Source: Arenibacter sp. F20364 (GTDB taxonomy: Bacteria; Bacteroidota; Bacteroidia; Flavobacteriales; Flavobacteriaceae). Taken from it: a DNA stretch of 64,000 nucleotides. Under the pieces are notes generated by a model. It had not been told where the DNA came from. It worked only from the letters and a program-made list of their open reading frames with translations, and made no database searches. The DNA is taken from contig NZ_JALKBD010000022.1 of NCBI RefSeq assembly GCF_023015905.1, positions 24,840 to 88,839 on the forward strand. Direction: 5' to 3'. Both the position numbers and the translations under genes were made by a program. Below, piece after piece: positions 45,680-56,100 of the stretch (the stretch's first letter is position 1; every line of letters begins with the position of its first letter).

Positions 45680-46011
45680 AATGCTTAAATTTATAATTAA
45701 TACTTCCCATTTAAATTAAATCCTCCCTAATCAAAATTAGGCCATTTTTAATCCAGGGATAAACCAATAATTTAATCCTCGAATTGAAACCCACTAAATA
45801 AAAATTTCAATATTGGAGTATCATGATTTAAAATGATGGTATTGATGTTCAATTTCAAAATTAAGGGGAAAGCAGAAGATTCCTTGCCACTATCGGACAA
45901 ACTTTTGACCTAAATCGATATTAGCAGCAAATTTCAACACAAAAACTCATTTAAGGCCGTATAGCGAGCAAAAATACCGTTCGTTTAAGAATCATATTCG
46001 AATAAAAAAAA
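45680..46011. other. Intergenic region without recognised features
   Basis: About 330 AT-rich bases between the YtxH gene and the glnS terminator. I see no ORF, RNA gene or clear -7 box for the YtxH operon. Confidence 0.55.
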
Positions 46012-46035
46012 GTCACAGTACAAGAGAGCTGTGAC
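46012..46035 (-). terminator. Hairpin terminator of glnS
   Basis: On the minus strand GTCACAG (46035-46029) pairs with CTGTGAC (46018-46012), 10-base loop, followed by a run of eight T. It stands about 60 bases after the glnS stop. Confidence 0.75.
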
Positions 46036-46093
46036 CTTTGATTTTTATAGAAAACACCAATTGTTATGTTAGAATCTATAAGTTAAATTTATG

Positions 46094-47779
46094 CTAGTTT
46101 TTTTCCTGAATTTTGGCCCAAGTATCCCTTAAGCCCACCGTTCTGTTAAAAACCAATTTTTCAGGTTTGCTATCGCGATCAATATTGAAATATCCCATAC
46201 GTTGAAACTGAAACCTATCCCCAACTTCGGCATCCGCCAAACTAGGTTCAACAAAAGCAGAGATTATCTGTAAAGAATTCGGATTAATGAATTCCAGGAA
46301 ATTCTTATCCTTATGTGCATCTGGAGTTTCATCAGTAAAAAGACGATCATACAACCTTACTTCCGCAGTAAGGGCATGTCTTGCCGAAACCCAATGTAGC
46401 GTTCCCTTTACTTTTCTCAGGCTTTCCTCCGTACCACTTCCACTTTTACTCTTCGGATCATAGGTACATTGTACCTCAACAATATTCCCATCGGTATCTT
46501 TGGTACAGGACTCGGCCTTTATAATATACCCATTCTTTAAACGTACCTCACCTCCCAGTTTAAGTCTAAAGAATTTTCTATTTGCCTCCTCCTTAAAATC
46601 TTCCTGTTCAATATATAATTCCTTGGAAAACGGAAGCTGTCTAAAGCCTGCTCTCTCATCCTCCGGATTATTTTCCGCTTCCAGCCATTCTTCCTCACCT
46701 TCAGGGTAATTGGTCAAAACCACTTTCAACGGATTTAGCACACCCATTACCCTAGGTGCAATCTTATTCAGATGTTCCCGTACATGAAATTCCAACAAGG
46801 AAACATCCACTACATTATCTCTTTTGGCAATACCAATAGTGTCGGCAAAATTTCTAATAGACTCAGGGGTATAGCCCCTTCGTCTTAATCCAGAAATTGT
46901 TGGCATTCTAGGGTCATCCCAGCCTGTTACATATCCTTGTTCCACCAATTGAAGCAACTTGCGTTTGCTCACTACGGTATGACTAAAATTCCTGCGTGCA
47001 AACTCCCTTTGTTTAGGACGAACTAAATCCTTATCCACTACCTGATCTAAAAACCAGTCGTACAGCTCCCTATGCATAGCAAATTCCAGCGTACACAATG
47101 AATGTGAAACCTGCTCTATATAGTCGCTCTCGCCATGTGTCCAATCGTACATCGGGTAAATACACCAATCGGTATTTGTTCTATGGTGTGCCCTATAAAG
47201 TATTCGGTACATTATGGGATCACGCATCAGCATATTGGACGACGCCATATCCACTTTAGCTCTTAAAACATGCTCCCCCTCCTTGAACTTACCTTCCTTC
47301 ATACCCTGAAAAAGCCTTAAATTCTCTTCTACAGACCGGTCTCTGAATGGGCTTGGTATCCCAGCTTCGGTAGGTGTTCCTTTTTGGGAGGCAATATCTT
47401 CTGAAGACTGACTATCAACATACGCCTTTCCATTTTTTATAAGTTCTATAGCCCAATCGTACAACTGTTGAAAATAATCGGAAGCAAAACATTCCGTATC
47501 CCATTCATAACCCAGCCATTTCACATCCTCCTTAATGGCATCAACATATTCCTGTTCCTCCTTGGCAGGGTTGGTATCATCAAAACGCAAATTAACAGGA
47601 GCCCCGTACCTCAAGCCCAAACCGAAATTAAGGCAAATTGAGCTTGCATGTCCTATATGCAGATACCCATTTGGCTCTGGTGGAAATCTAAATCTCAGCT
47701 TATCATGGGGAAAGCCCTTCCCTAAATCCTCCTCCACGATATGCTCAATAAAATTCAGCGATTTTAATGCTTCACTCAT
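46094..47779 (-). CDS. glnS: Glutamine--tRNA ligase
   Basis: 561-residue class I synthetase charging tRNA-Gln. The HIGH motif is at residues 41-44 inside PEPNGYLHIGHASS, and the KMSKS-type motif is VVSKRKLLQLVEQGYVTGWDDPRMPT. The C-terminal anticodon-binding beta barrels are complete. The frame is open to 47800, but the -7 box at 47805-47798 puts the transcript start downstream of that codon, so the ATG at 47779 (SEALKSLNFIEH) is the real start. Monocistronic with a terminator. Confidence 0.97.
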   Translation of the reverse strand: MSEALKSLNFIEHIVEEDLGKGFPHDKLRFRFPPEPNGYLHIGHASSICLNFGLGLRYGAPVNLRFDDTNPAKEEQEYVDAIKEDVKWLGYEWDTECFASDYFQQLYDWAIELIKNGKAYVDSQSSEDIASQKGTPTEAGIPSPFRDRSVEENLRLFQGMKEGKFKEGEHVLRAKVDMASSNMLMRDPIMYRILYRAHHRTNTDWCIYPMYDWTHGESDYIEQVSHSLCTLEFAMHRELYDWFLDQVVDKDLVRPKQREFARRNFSHTVVSKRKLLQLVEQGYVTGWDDPRMPTISGLRRRGYTPESIRNFADTIGIAKRDNVVDVSLLEFHVREHLNKIAPRVMGVLNPLKVVLTNYPEGEEEWLEAENNPEDERAGFRQLPFSKELYIEQEDFKEEANRKFFRLKLGGEVRLKNGYIIKAESCTKDTDGNIVEVQCTYDPKSKSGSGTEESLRKVKGTLHWVSARHALTAEVRLYDRLFTDETPDAHKDKNFLEFINPNSLQIISAFVEPSLADAEVGDRFQFQRMGYFNIDRDSKPEKLVFNRTVGLRDTWAKIQEKN

Positions 47780-47797
47780 ATTCTCATTTTTGATGCG

Positions 47798-47805
47798 CAA
47801 ATGTA
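47798..47805 (-). promoter_or_regulatory. TAnnTTTG -7 box of glnS
   Basis: Minus-strand TACATTTG, exact consensus, 18 bases before the ATG at 47779; it decides the start codon of glnS. Confidence 0.65.
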
Positions 47806-48030
47806 CGGAAAATGCAGGTAAAGCAGACTATAAAATCCGTATACCATACAATAAAGAGGGTTTCACAACAGATTTAAATACCCTTACAACTTTAAATTTC
47901 CAGTATAATAATTATATGACATATTTGTTGTTGGATACTTTGTAATTCAATGTGTTGCCGATTTTTAATAAAAGTTATCTGATAATTATCAACAATAAAA
48001 GCTGGTAGTAACCCCTAACTACAACATCTT

Positions 48031-50298
48031 ATGAGCCCGAACAAAAAAAATCACCTACTAATTTTCGTTCTAACATGGATACTGTTGGGTGCAAACTCAA
48101 TTTCAGCTCAGACTTTGAACAAACCTACACCTGCGGACAACCCAAATCTAGCAGGAAATTCGGTTTGGACCGCTGCCTGTGCTTCTGCGACCTTTAACGA
48201 ATATTTCATAAATTTCACTTGGTTACCTTCCGTAAACAGCGACAATCAATTTGTATTGGAATTATCCGATGCCAGTGGTTCCTTCGCAAGCCCCACAGAA
48301 CTGGCAAGAGCTACTGATAAAAATTCGGACTTTGACTTTGAATTTTCATTTGCCTTACCAACAGATACAAGGGGTGATGCCTACAGATTTAGGGTAAGAA
48401 GTACCAGTCCTGCCAAAACAAGTCCCGTATCGGATGCCTTTGAAATGTATTATATAGACTTCAATTCCACACTGGCTATCAGGGAATTGGGCGACACCGG
48501 AGCACCTCCAGCGCAGAAAATACAATTGTGCAATGGGGGAACAACCACCTTGGAAGTATACAATGTACCCAATCCAGAAACCTATCGGTATAATTGGTAT
48601 AAGAATACATCACCCTTTACCAGTAGCGGAAGCGGTTCTTCCATAGAAGTTTCCGAAAGTGGTTATTACGTTGTAGAATTGGATTACGGGTCCACCTGTT
48701 CAGGATCGGCCAATACCCAATCGCTTTCCATTGAGGTTGAAATAGGAACCAGTGTAGGCTTGGCCCTAAACCCACCGGCCGAAACTGCAATGTGTTCAGG
48801 TCAAAGTTACGCGCCACTTGAGGCAAACATGAATTATCCAGACCTTGCCTACACCTGGTATAAGGGATCAACAATTGTACAACCAAGTACCTTAGGAGCA
48901 TATACCTATAACATAGATACCAATGATGCCAATTTTCCTGGCGATTATTCTGTAAAGATACAGGGAGATGGCATTTGTACAGAAACTTCCAATACCGTAA
49001 CCATTACCAATGCCGGACTTTTTACCGTTTCTAGGGACAACCCGGCCAACATGGTTATCTTGCCAGGAGCGACTGCAAATTTATCCGCATCCTCCGATGC
49101 CTCATCCGTAACCTACCAATGGTATAGGGATAACACCATCATTACCGGTGCCACAAACAGTTCCTATACAGCAAATGCAGTAGGCAATTATTATGCGGAA
49201 GTAACTCTAAGCGGAGGTGCCTGTACCTCAGCCACCAAGAACACGGAAACTACCACATTGGTAAATCCTGATTCCTTTGAATTGATCACGAACTATACTA
49301 CAGAATATACCAATTGTATTAATACAAGTGTAGCCATAGAGGTCAGTAGAATCAACGCCGTCCTATCAGATGGTACCAAAACCGATGTCACCGCAGACTT
49401 AAAAAGCAATTTCTCTTACCAATGGACGAGGGACGGAGCCAATATAACAGCTGCCAACGGAAGTAATATAAGTTTAACGAATTCCGATGAAAACGGCGAA
49501 TATACGGTTCAGGGCAGCTTGGACAGTTTTATTTCAACTTCCAATACATTACCCGTCCGTTTGTTGACCAACGAAACCTTGACCATATCTGCCACTGGTA
49601 CCGTAATCTGTAATTCCAGCGATACAATAGACATTTCAACAACCACAACATTAACAGGGGAAAGCTTTGATTGGTTTAAAGATGGTGTAAACTTAAATAC
49701 CGCCAGTGAATCACTTTCGGTCAGCACTCCGGGTACGTATCAATTAGTAGTGCAGAAAAACGGATGTGCTCTTAGATCCAACGAGATTATTATATCTCCC
49801 TTGGACGATTCCCTGATAGCCCTTAGCACAGCCAATAACGAAGTGGTCTTTCCCGAAGGAGGTAGCAAAATGATATCAGCCAGTGGGGCCACAAGTTATA
49901 AATGGTACGATCAAAACAGTGTTTTGCTGAGTGATACGGACACCGTTTCCATTACACAGGAAGGTAATTATATGGTAACTGCTACGATAAACAATTGCGA
50001 GGTTTCCAAATCATTTTCTGCCTCCTATCAAGACACCTTTGGTATTCCAAATGTCATAACTGCCAACGGGGACGGGTATAACGACCAATGGATTATTCCC
50101 AATACATATACTAAAGACCCCAATATTTCAGTTATTATCTATAATGACAAAGGAGAGGAAGTACTTAGCCAGAAACAATACCAGAACAATTGGCCAGAAG
50201 CTACCATGAAATTCCCAAAGCAAAATATGGTGTTTTATTACACCATTAAAAATGCCAAGGAAACCTTGAAGAAAGGTACTATTACAGTAATACGTTAA
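48031..50298 (+). CDS. Secreted Ig-like repeat protein with type B T9SS C-terminal domain
   Basis: 755-residue exported protein. It has a signal peptide (residues 1-26, ending in SISAQ), a fibronectin- or Ig-like first domain (about 45-150), and then about six Ig-like modules each marked by a Tyr/Phe-x-Trp-(Tyr/Phe/Thr) core followed by a Gly-x-Tyr strand. The C-terminal ~85 residues (from about 670, FGIPNVITANGDGYNDQW) are the gliding-motility-associated CHU_C domain, the type B signal for the type IX secretion system. So it is carried across the outer membrane to the surface. Its stop is 6 bases before the PorP/SprF gene, which points to co-secretion. Ligand unknown. Confidence 0.92.
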   Translation: MSPNKKNHLLIFVLTWILLGANSISAQTLNKPTPADNPNLAGNSVWTAACASATFNEYFINFTWLPSVNSDNQFVLELSDASGSFASPTELARATDKNSDFDFEFSFALPTDTRGDAYRFRVRSTSPAKTSPVSDAFEMYYIDFNSTLAIRELGDTGAPPAQKIQLCNGGTTTLEVYNVPNPETYRYNWYKNTSPFTSSGSGSSIEVSESGYYVVELDYGSTCSGSANTQSLSIEVEIGTSVGLALNPPAETAMCSGQSYAPLEANMNYPDLAYTWYKGSTIVQPSTLGAYTYNIDTNDANFPGDYSVKIQGDGICTETSNTVTITNAGLFTVSRDNPANMVILPGATANLSASSDASSVTYQWYRDNTIITGATNSSYTANAVGNYYAEVTLSGGACTSATKNTETTTLVNPDSFELITNYTTEYTNCINTSVAIEVSRINAVLSDGTKTDVTADLKSNFSYQWTRDGANITAANGSNISLTNSDENGEYTVQGSLDSFISTSNTLPVRLLTNETLTISATGTVICNSSDTIDISTTTTLTGESFDWFKDGVNLNTASESLSVSTPGTYQLVVQKNGCALRSNEIIISPLDDSLIALSTANNEVVFPEGGSKMISASGATSYKWYDQNSVLLSDTDTVSITQEGNYMVTATINNCEVSKSFSASYQDTFGIPNVITANGDGYNDQWIIPNTYTKDPNISVIIYNDKGEEVLSQKQYQNNWPEATMKFPKQNMVFYYTIKNAKETLKKGTITVIR

Positions 50299-50304
50299 TG
50301 CACC

Positions 50305-52392
50305 ATGTTTAAGAAAAACTATTTATATATACTCTTTTTATTACTCTGCCTTACCAAGGTCACAGGGCAAGAAGAAAGTCCGTTTGTTTCTTATGATGTT
50401 CCCTCACAGAACCTCTTAAAATTCAATAGATTTCTTATTAACCCTACTTTTTCTACGGTACGGGAAGACAAGTCCTATATAAATCTATTACACAGAAACC
50501 AATCGGTATCTTTCAATGATAACAACCAAGACTATTTCCTTAGTTACAGTGGTCGTGTTAATGACCGTAGCGGTTTGGGACTTAGCCTATATACTCAAAG
50601 GGAAGGATTAATATCCAATTACGGGGTTATGGCCAACTATGCCTATGGCATCAAATTAAGCGACAAGAGTAATTTTACTTTTGGGGCCAACCTCGCCTAC
50701 TACAACAGTGGATTTGATAGGAACCGCGCCAATGCTTTGGATCCAAATGATCCAGCTCTGAACGGACTACAGGATTCCAATCTCTTATCCTTTCAACCTG
50801 GATTTAATCTTTCCTATGGAAAATTTGATTTTGGAATATTTGCTGAAAATTTATTCGACTACAACCTAAAGACTAGTGAAACAATAACTGAATTTGGCGA
50901 CAAAACCTTCTCGGGTCATTTACAATATACCCATCAGTTTGAAAACGGTGCCGGCATTTTTGAAGCAGGTCGGTTAATGCCTTTGGCAAGGGTTCGAAAA
51001 ATAGGGAACGAAGAGGTTGTATTGGGAGGAAGTTTAATCCTTGACCTACCTAAATTAGGCTGGTTACAAGGTGGTTATGATAGCTTTTATGGAGCTTCTG
51101 CCGGAATTGGATTTAACATTAACCGCAGGCTTTCTCTAGGGTATACTATGGAAAAAGGGTTGTCCAACAATTTTGACAATTTTGGGTTGACCCACGAAAT
51201 ATCCTTTGCCTATTCCATAACCCCAACACTTACAGAAGATCGTGTAATGTTGGAAGAAGGTTACGAGGAATTGGCAGAAAACGAAGAAGAACAGGAAGAT
51301 ACCCTTACTGCACAACAATTGGAAATTGAAAAACTGAAGAAGGCATTGGCAGAAAATGATGCTATTTTAGCAGAGTTAATGTTCCGTCAGGATTCATCGG
51401 AAACCAACCGTCAAAAAGATTTGGAACGCAGATTTGAAATGGTAATGAAAATGGTCCGCGAAGAAACGCAGGGCAAGCGTCCGGACATTGAGGAAAAAGC
51501 CAAAAAGATGTATCTCGTAAACAATGAAAATGGTGGTCTGGTCAATAATTCCAAGCCCAATCCAAAAGAAAATAAACCGAACGTTATAAAACCCGTGGAC
51601 AAAACCAAGGATGCCATAGTCACTAAGGAGGTTGAAACCAAAATCACCCCCAAAGCGAAGGCTGAAGAAGCTGAACAAGATGAGTTTACACGAGTAGCAC
51701 AACAAAACAATATTAAGAGTAGAAAATTCAGGAATTTGGATGGCGTAGCAGACGGTTACTATGTAGTAGCCAATGTTTACAAAGGAGAAAAATATCTTAA
51801 TAAGTTCGTAACGCAACTTGCGAATGACGGAGTTAGGGCAGATTATTTTGAAAATTCCAACAATGGTCTTAAATATGTTTATCTGGAGAGGTATGATACC
51901 TGGCAGGAGGCTTTAGCCGCCCATAAATCCAACATCAATGGAACTTATTCCAAGGACATGTGGATTATGAATGTGGACAACACCCGTTATACGGACGCTG
52001 ATAAGGCTTATGTACAAAACGTAAACAAAATCAAGGAAAAATCATCACAATATGCCTTGGACAAACTTCAGAAAAATGTGGTGGTTAAAGACAATGTAAC
52101 CGCAAATGATCCTACGGCGAAAGTGTACAAAATAAATGGTCTGGGTACAGGCTACTATATCATTGCCAATGTATTTGCCAATGCCAACAATGCGAACCGA
52201 TTCGTAAAAATGCTGAATGCCCAAGGACTTAGTGCCAGCTATTTTATAAACCCAGAAAATAACTACAGATATGTTTATTTAAAAAGACATGAATCTTGGA
52301 ACAATGCATTAGTATCCTATTACTCTAAGATCAATGACACTTATACCGATAAAATGTGGATCATGAGGGTAACCCCAAATCAAATGACATAA
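50305..52392 (+). CDS. PorP/SprF family outer-membrane protein fused to two SPOR-like domains
   Basis: 695 residues. After a signal peptide (about 1-22) comes a PorP/SprF domain to about residue 320: NLLKFNRFLINPTFSTVRE, GVMANYAYGIKLSDKSNFTFGANLAYYN and other barrel-like strands. Then a coiled coil (about 330-390), a Lys/Pro-rich linker, and two related ~80-residue modules at about 479-565 and 612-695. Each has (A/G)xGYY(V/I)(V/I)ANV and a (Y/K)YVYL(E/K)R block, like peptidoglycan-binding SPOR domains. PorP/SprF proteins help export and anchor T9SS substrates such as SprB. The SPOR-like pair would tie this barrel to the cell wall. It follows the type B substrate by 6 bases. Confidence 0.9.
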   Translation: MFKKNYLYILFLLLCLTKVTGQEESPFVSYDVPSQNLLKFNRFLINPTFSTVREDKSYINLLHRNQSVSFNDNNQDYFLSYSGRVNDRSGLGLSLYTQREGLISNYGVMANYAYGIKLSDKSNFTFGANLAYYNSGFDRNRANALDPNDPALNGLQDSNLLSFQPGFNLSYGKFDFGIFAENLFDYNLKTSETITEFGDKTFSGHLQYTHQFENGAGIFEAGRLMPLARVRKIGNEEVVLGGSLILDLPKLGWLQGGYDSFYGASAGIGFNINRRLSLGYTMEKGLSNNFDNFGLTHEISFAYSITPTLTEDRVMLEEGYEELAENEEEQEDTLTAQQLEIEKLKKALAENDAILAELMFRQDSSETNRQKDLERRFEMVMKMVREETQGKRPDIEEKAKKMYLVNNENGGLVNNSKPNPKENKPNVIKPVDKTKDAIVTKEVETKITPKAKAEEAEQDEFTRVAQQNNIKSRKFRNLDGVADGYYVVANVYKGEKYLNKFVTQLANDGVRADYFENSNNGLKYVYLERYDTWQEALAAHKSNINGTYSKDMWIMNVDNTRYTDADKAYVQNVNKIKEKSSQYALDKLQKNVVVKDNVTANDPTAKVYKINGLGTGYYIIANVFANANNANRFVKMLNAQGLSASYFINPENNYRYVYLKRHESWNNALVSYYSKINDTYTDKMWIMRVTPNQMT

Positions 52393-53126
52393 TTGGGCGC
52401 TTCAAAAAAAAATTGAATCACCAATCTATTCAAGTGTCTATCTTCATAAAATTAATATTGCAAATTTGATAATCGAAATACCGTTGTGCTCAATATTCCA
52501 AAATCCTGGCCTAAGAGTGGAAAAACAATAAAATGGGGCCCTATTGCTATTAACCAAACTAGAGTATCAATCTTCCTATATACTGATAAATGTTATATTC
52601 AATAGTTCCATATTAATCATAAAGCCAAAGAGGCATTTGAAGTATGTCACTCAATATTCGCAGTACCTTTACCCTGCCTAACCCAATTAAGGTGAAAATA
52701 TTGATATTGCGTTTGTTGCCTTTGACAACAAATTGATTATTAAAAATATACTCCTTTAAGGTAAGTCTATCATCTCTGCTCTATACTGCGGTATCTAAAA
52801 GATCCTATTTTATCCCAACTAAGCAAGGGTTTAACTAGCAATAATACATAGTTCCTTCAAAATTAAATTCTTACAAGCTGCTTTTAAAAAAATGCCTAAC
52901 CATACAATAAAAGCATTTCACAACATATTAGAACACCCCTACAACATTAAATTCCACAGCTCACTATTAAGGTTAATATTTGTTATGAATGTTAGGTTTT
53001 TGGAAACTTATCAAGAATGTTTTTAACAATTGCAGTCTAAAATTCCAAATCCCTCCCATTCCAAGTAGACCTATTTGGGGGCGAAAAGGTCTAAATGATG
53101 AATACCGTACCAAACTAATTTACCTG
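52393..53126 (+). other. 734-bp leader region before the giant adhesin gene
   Basis: AT-rich non-coding DNA with no ORF of note on either strand. A near -7 sequence TAATATTTG (one base too long in the spacer) occurs around 52972. No hairpin terminator is obvious after the PorP/SprF gene. The length suggests an untranslated leader or a regulatory region for the adhesin. Confidence 0.55.
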
Positions 53127-56100
53127 ATGGGATCAAAAACTACCAAAAAATTACTACTTACCTGTTTTTTGCTATTAGGCGCCTTCTCTGCCTATTCTCA
53201 GGTAAAAAACCCTTTTGATGTTCGTTATGAAAATGAACTGCGTGGTGATATAACCTTTATAGCCAATAATATTGTTAATAGACAAGCCAATGGATATTGG
53301 GAATACCAATGTGTTAGAGAAAGAAGAGGGGAATGTAGAAGGTGGGACTATGTTTGGGTAAACTCTTATGTTTCCCCAAATGATCCCTACAATGAAACAG
53401 GAAATTCCTCGGAATACAATGACGACCTGGATATGCAATACATAGATATTGATGGTGATGCGTCTACCTTTAGTTCCAGTAGTGCCATATTAACAGTGGC
53501 AAATCCAGACTGTGCAAAAGTCCGTTATGCCGGACTATACTGGTCGGCCGTATTCAATGCCAGCGATAGAACGGGGTTCGACCAACTTAAATTTAAGATT
53601 CCAGGAGGTACTTATCAAGACTTAACGGCAGATGAAATATTATTCGACGGTGCAGGAGATGCCGATTTTGGCTATTACAGCCCATATGCCTGTTATAAGG
53701 ATGTTACTTCCATCGTTGCCGGTATGGCAAACCCCAATGGGGAATACTTTGCTGCCAACATAAGGGCAAGTTCAGGAAGCAGTATCTCCGGGGGCGTATC
53801 CGGAGGTTGGAAAATGGTCGTAGTTTATGAAGACCCCAATTTACCTGGTAAATATATCACCACTTTTGACGGTTACGCAGGAATAAAATCTGGGCAAACT
53901 GTTGACATCCCAGTCAACGGATTTACTACGCTACCTGCTCCCTTTCCGGTAATTGCCCAACTTGGGGTAGCAACCCTTGAAGGGGATAACAGGATTGGTG
54001 GCGACGGACTTTCCATAAAGGCAAATAGCAACTTTACCTATACGCCATTAGGGAATACGGTAAACCCGACCAATAATTTTTTTAATAGTAATATTACGAG
54101 GGCCAATGCCATAGTTATGGATAGAACCCCCAATTCCATAAATACGCTGGGTTGGGACGTTGACTTTTTTAATATCAACAATCCCTTAAACGGTGTTATC
54201 CCCAACAATGAAACAGGGGCCATATTAAGGGCAAGCTCCTCCCAAGATAAATACGACATTTTCTTCACCTCTTTCGACGTTGAAATTATTGAACCTATTA
54301 TAAATTTAACGAAAACAGTTGAAGATATTGCCGGAAATGATATAACCGGACAAGGGGTAAATCTGGGGCAGACCTTGGATTATGTATTGGAATTCCAAAA
54401 CGTAGGAAATGATGATGGAGACAGCTATACCATCAAAGATATTCTTCCTGTTAATGTAACCTTGGATGAAACAAACTTTACCCTGCCAACGGGGGTGACC
54501 TATACCTATGACCAGCCCAGTAGGACCGTCCTGTTCAGTATTCCCAATGCATTAGTGGAAAAAAATGATCCCAGTTACGCCATACGCATGAGAGTCAAAG
54601 TGGCTGAAAACTGCTTCGATTTTGTGGATGCCTGTTCCGATCTTATTCAAAACCTGGCTTATTCTACTTATCGTGGAGTGCTAAACAGCAACCAAATAAG
54701 TGATGACCCTAGTGTAACCGACTTCGATAATTGTGGATTTGTTGTACCAGGTGCCACCAACTTTCTTTTGGATGATTTGGCAGATTGTAACTTTATCAGA
54801 ACAGTAAAACTATGTGGAGATCAAGCATTATTGGATGCCGGTGATGGTTTTGATGATTATATATGGTATAAGGATGAAAACGGAAACCAAGAATTGGATG
54901 CCGCCGATACCCTAATAACCGATGGCGATTCCGACAACGATCCGAGTACTTTCGTGGTTAGCGCCATAGGCACCTATATCGTAGATAAAATTGTTGCCGA
55001 TCCCTGTAAGGGATTTAAAGAAATATTGGTTGTGGAACGTTTTGGTGCCACACAAACAAACCCTATTGTTGATTTTTTCAATAACAGTAACAATGATGCC
55101 GACCCTACCAACGATGTACAGGGGGAAATTGTAAGCTGTTCCGTAGATGGAAGTCCCTTACCAAAAATTTTCCTGTGTGGGGTAAATGACACCCAACTAA
55201 TACAGGTCAATATTGCCGATGCCCAAAGTATGGTTTGGGAACAATTGGTAGAAGGAAGTTGTACTGATTCAGGGGACGATTGTGGCAATAAAAATGCCAC
55301 CTGTACCTGGAACCAAGTGTCTATCGGTCCAAGTTTTACAGCAAATAGTGCCGGTAAATTCCGTTTGGTTGTCAATTACCAAAATGGTTGTTTTAGCCGT
55401 TTTTATTTCAACGTCTTCCAGAACAATTTGGATATACAGTACAATGCCAACGATATTATTTGTAATACCCCGGGAAATATTACCATTACAAATCTAGGTT
55501 TGGGCTACGGCTATCAACTTTATGATGTTGCCAACGGCACCATTGTAGTGCCTTATAGCGCCAATAATGGCCCAAGCTTTGATATTAGTACCAATGGTGC
55601 CTACAGAGTGGGCATTACACAATTGGATAATACAACCGGTGAACCTATAGATGGATCCTGCGAATTTACCACCCCGGATATTGGCATTAGAAATCGAAAT
55701 TTCCAACTCAACATTACAACAACTGCAGCCACATGTAGCACCTTGGGCAGCATAAACATTCAAGCAATGAATGTTGAGGCCAATTACGAATATGAGATTA
55801 GAATAGATGACGGTAGTAACGGTGGAAATGGTACACTGTTGGACAACGAAACAGCCCAACCAGATAATAACTATACTTTTCAAAATTTAAATGCTGGTAA
55901 CTATATAATCCGTGTACGCACCGATGATGGTTGTTTCCTAGAGGAAAAGGTCACTGTTCTCAGCGAGGCCGACTTGGACTTAACGGCAAGGATTTCCCAA
56001 CATATTAGTTGTAAGGAAGGCAATATCCTTATGGATTCCAGTGGTGGAAAAACACCTCATACCTATGCCATTTGGTCTTACGTGGATGAAGGTGGCAATA

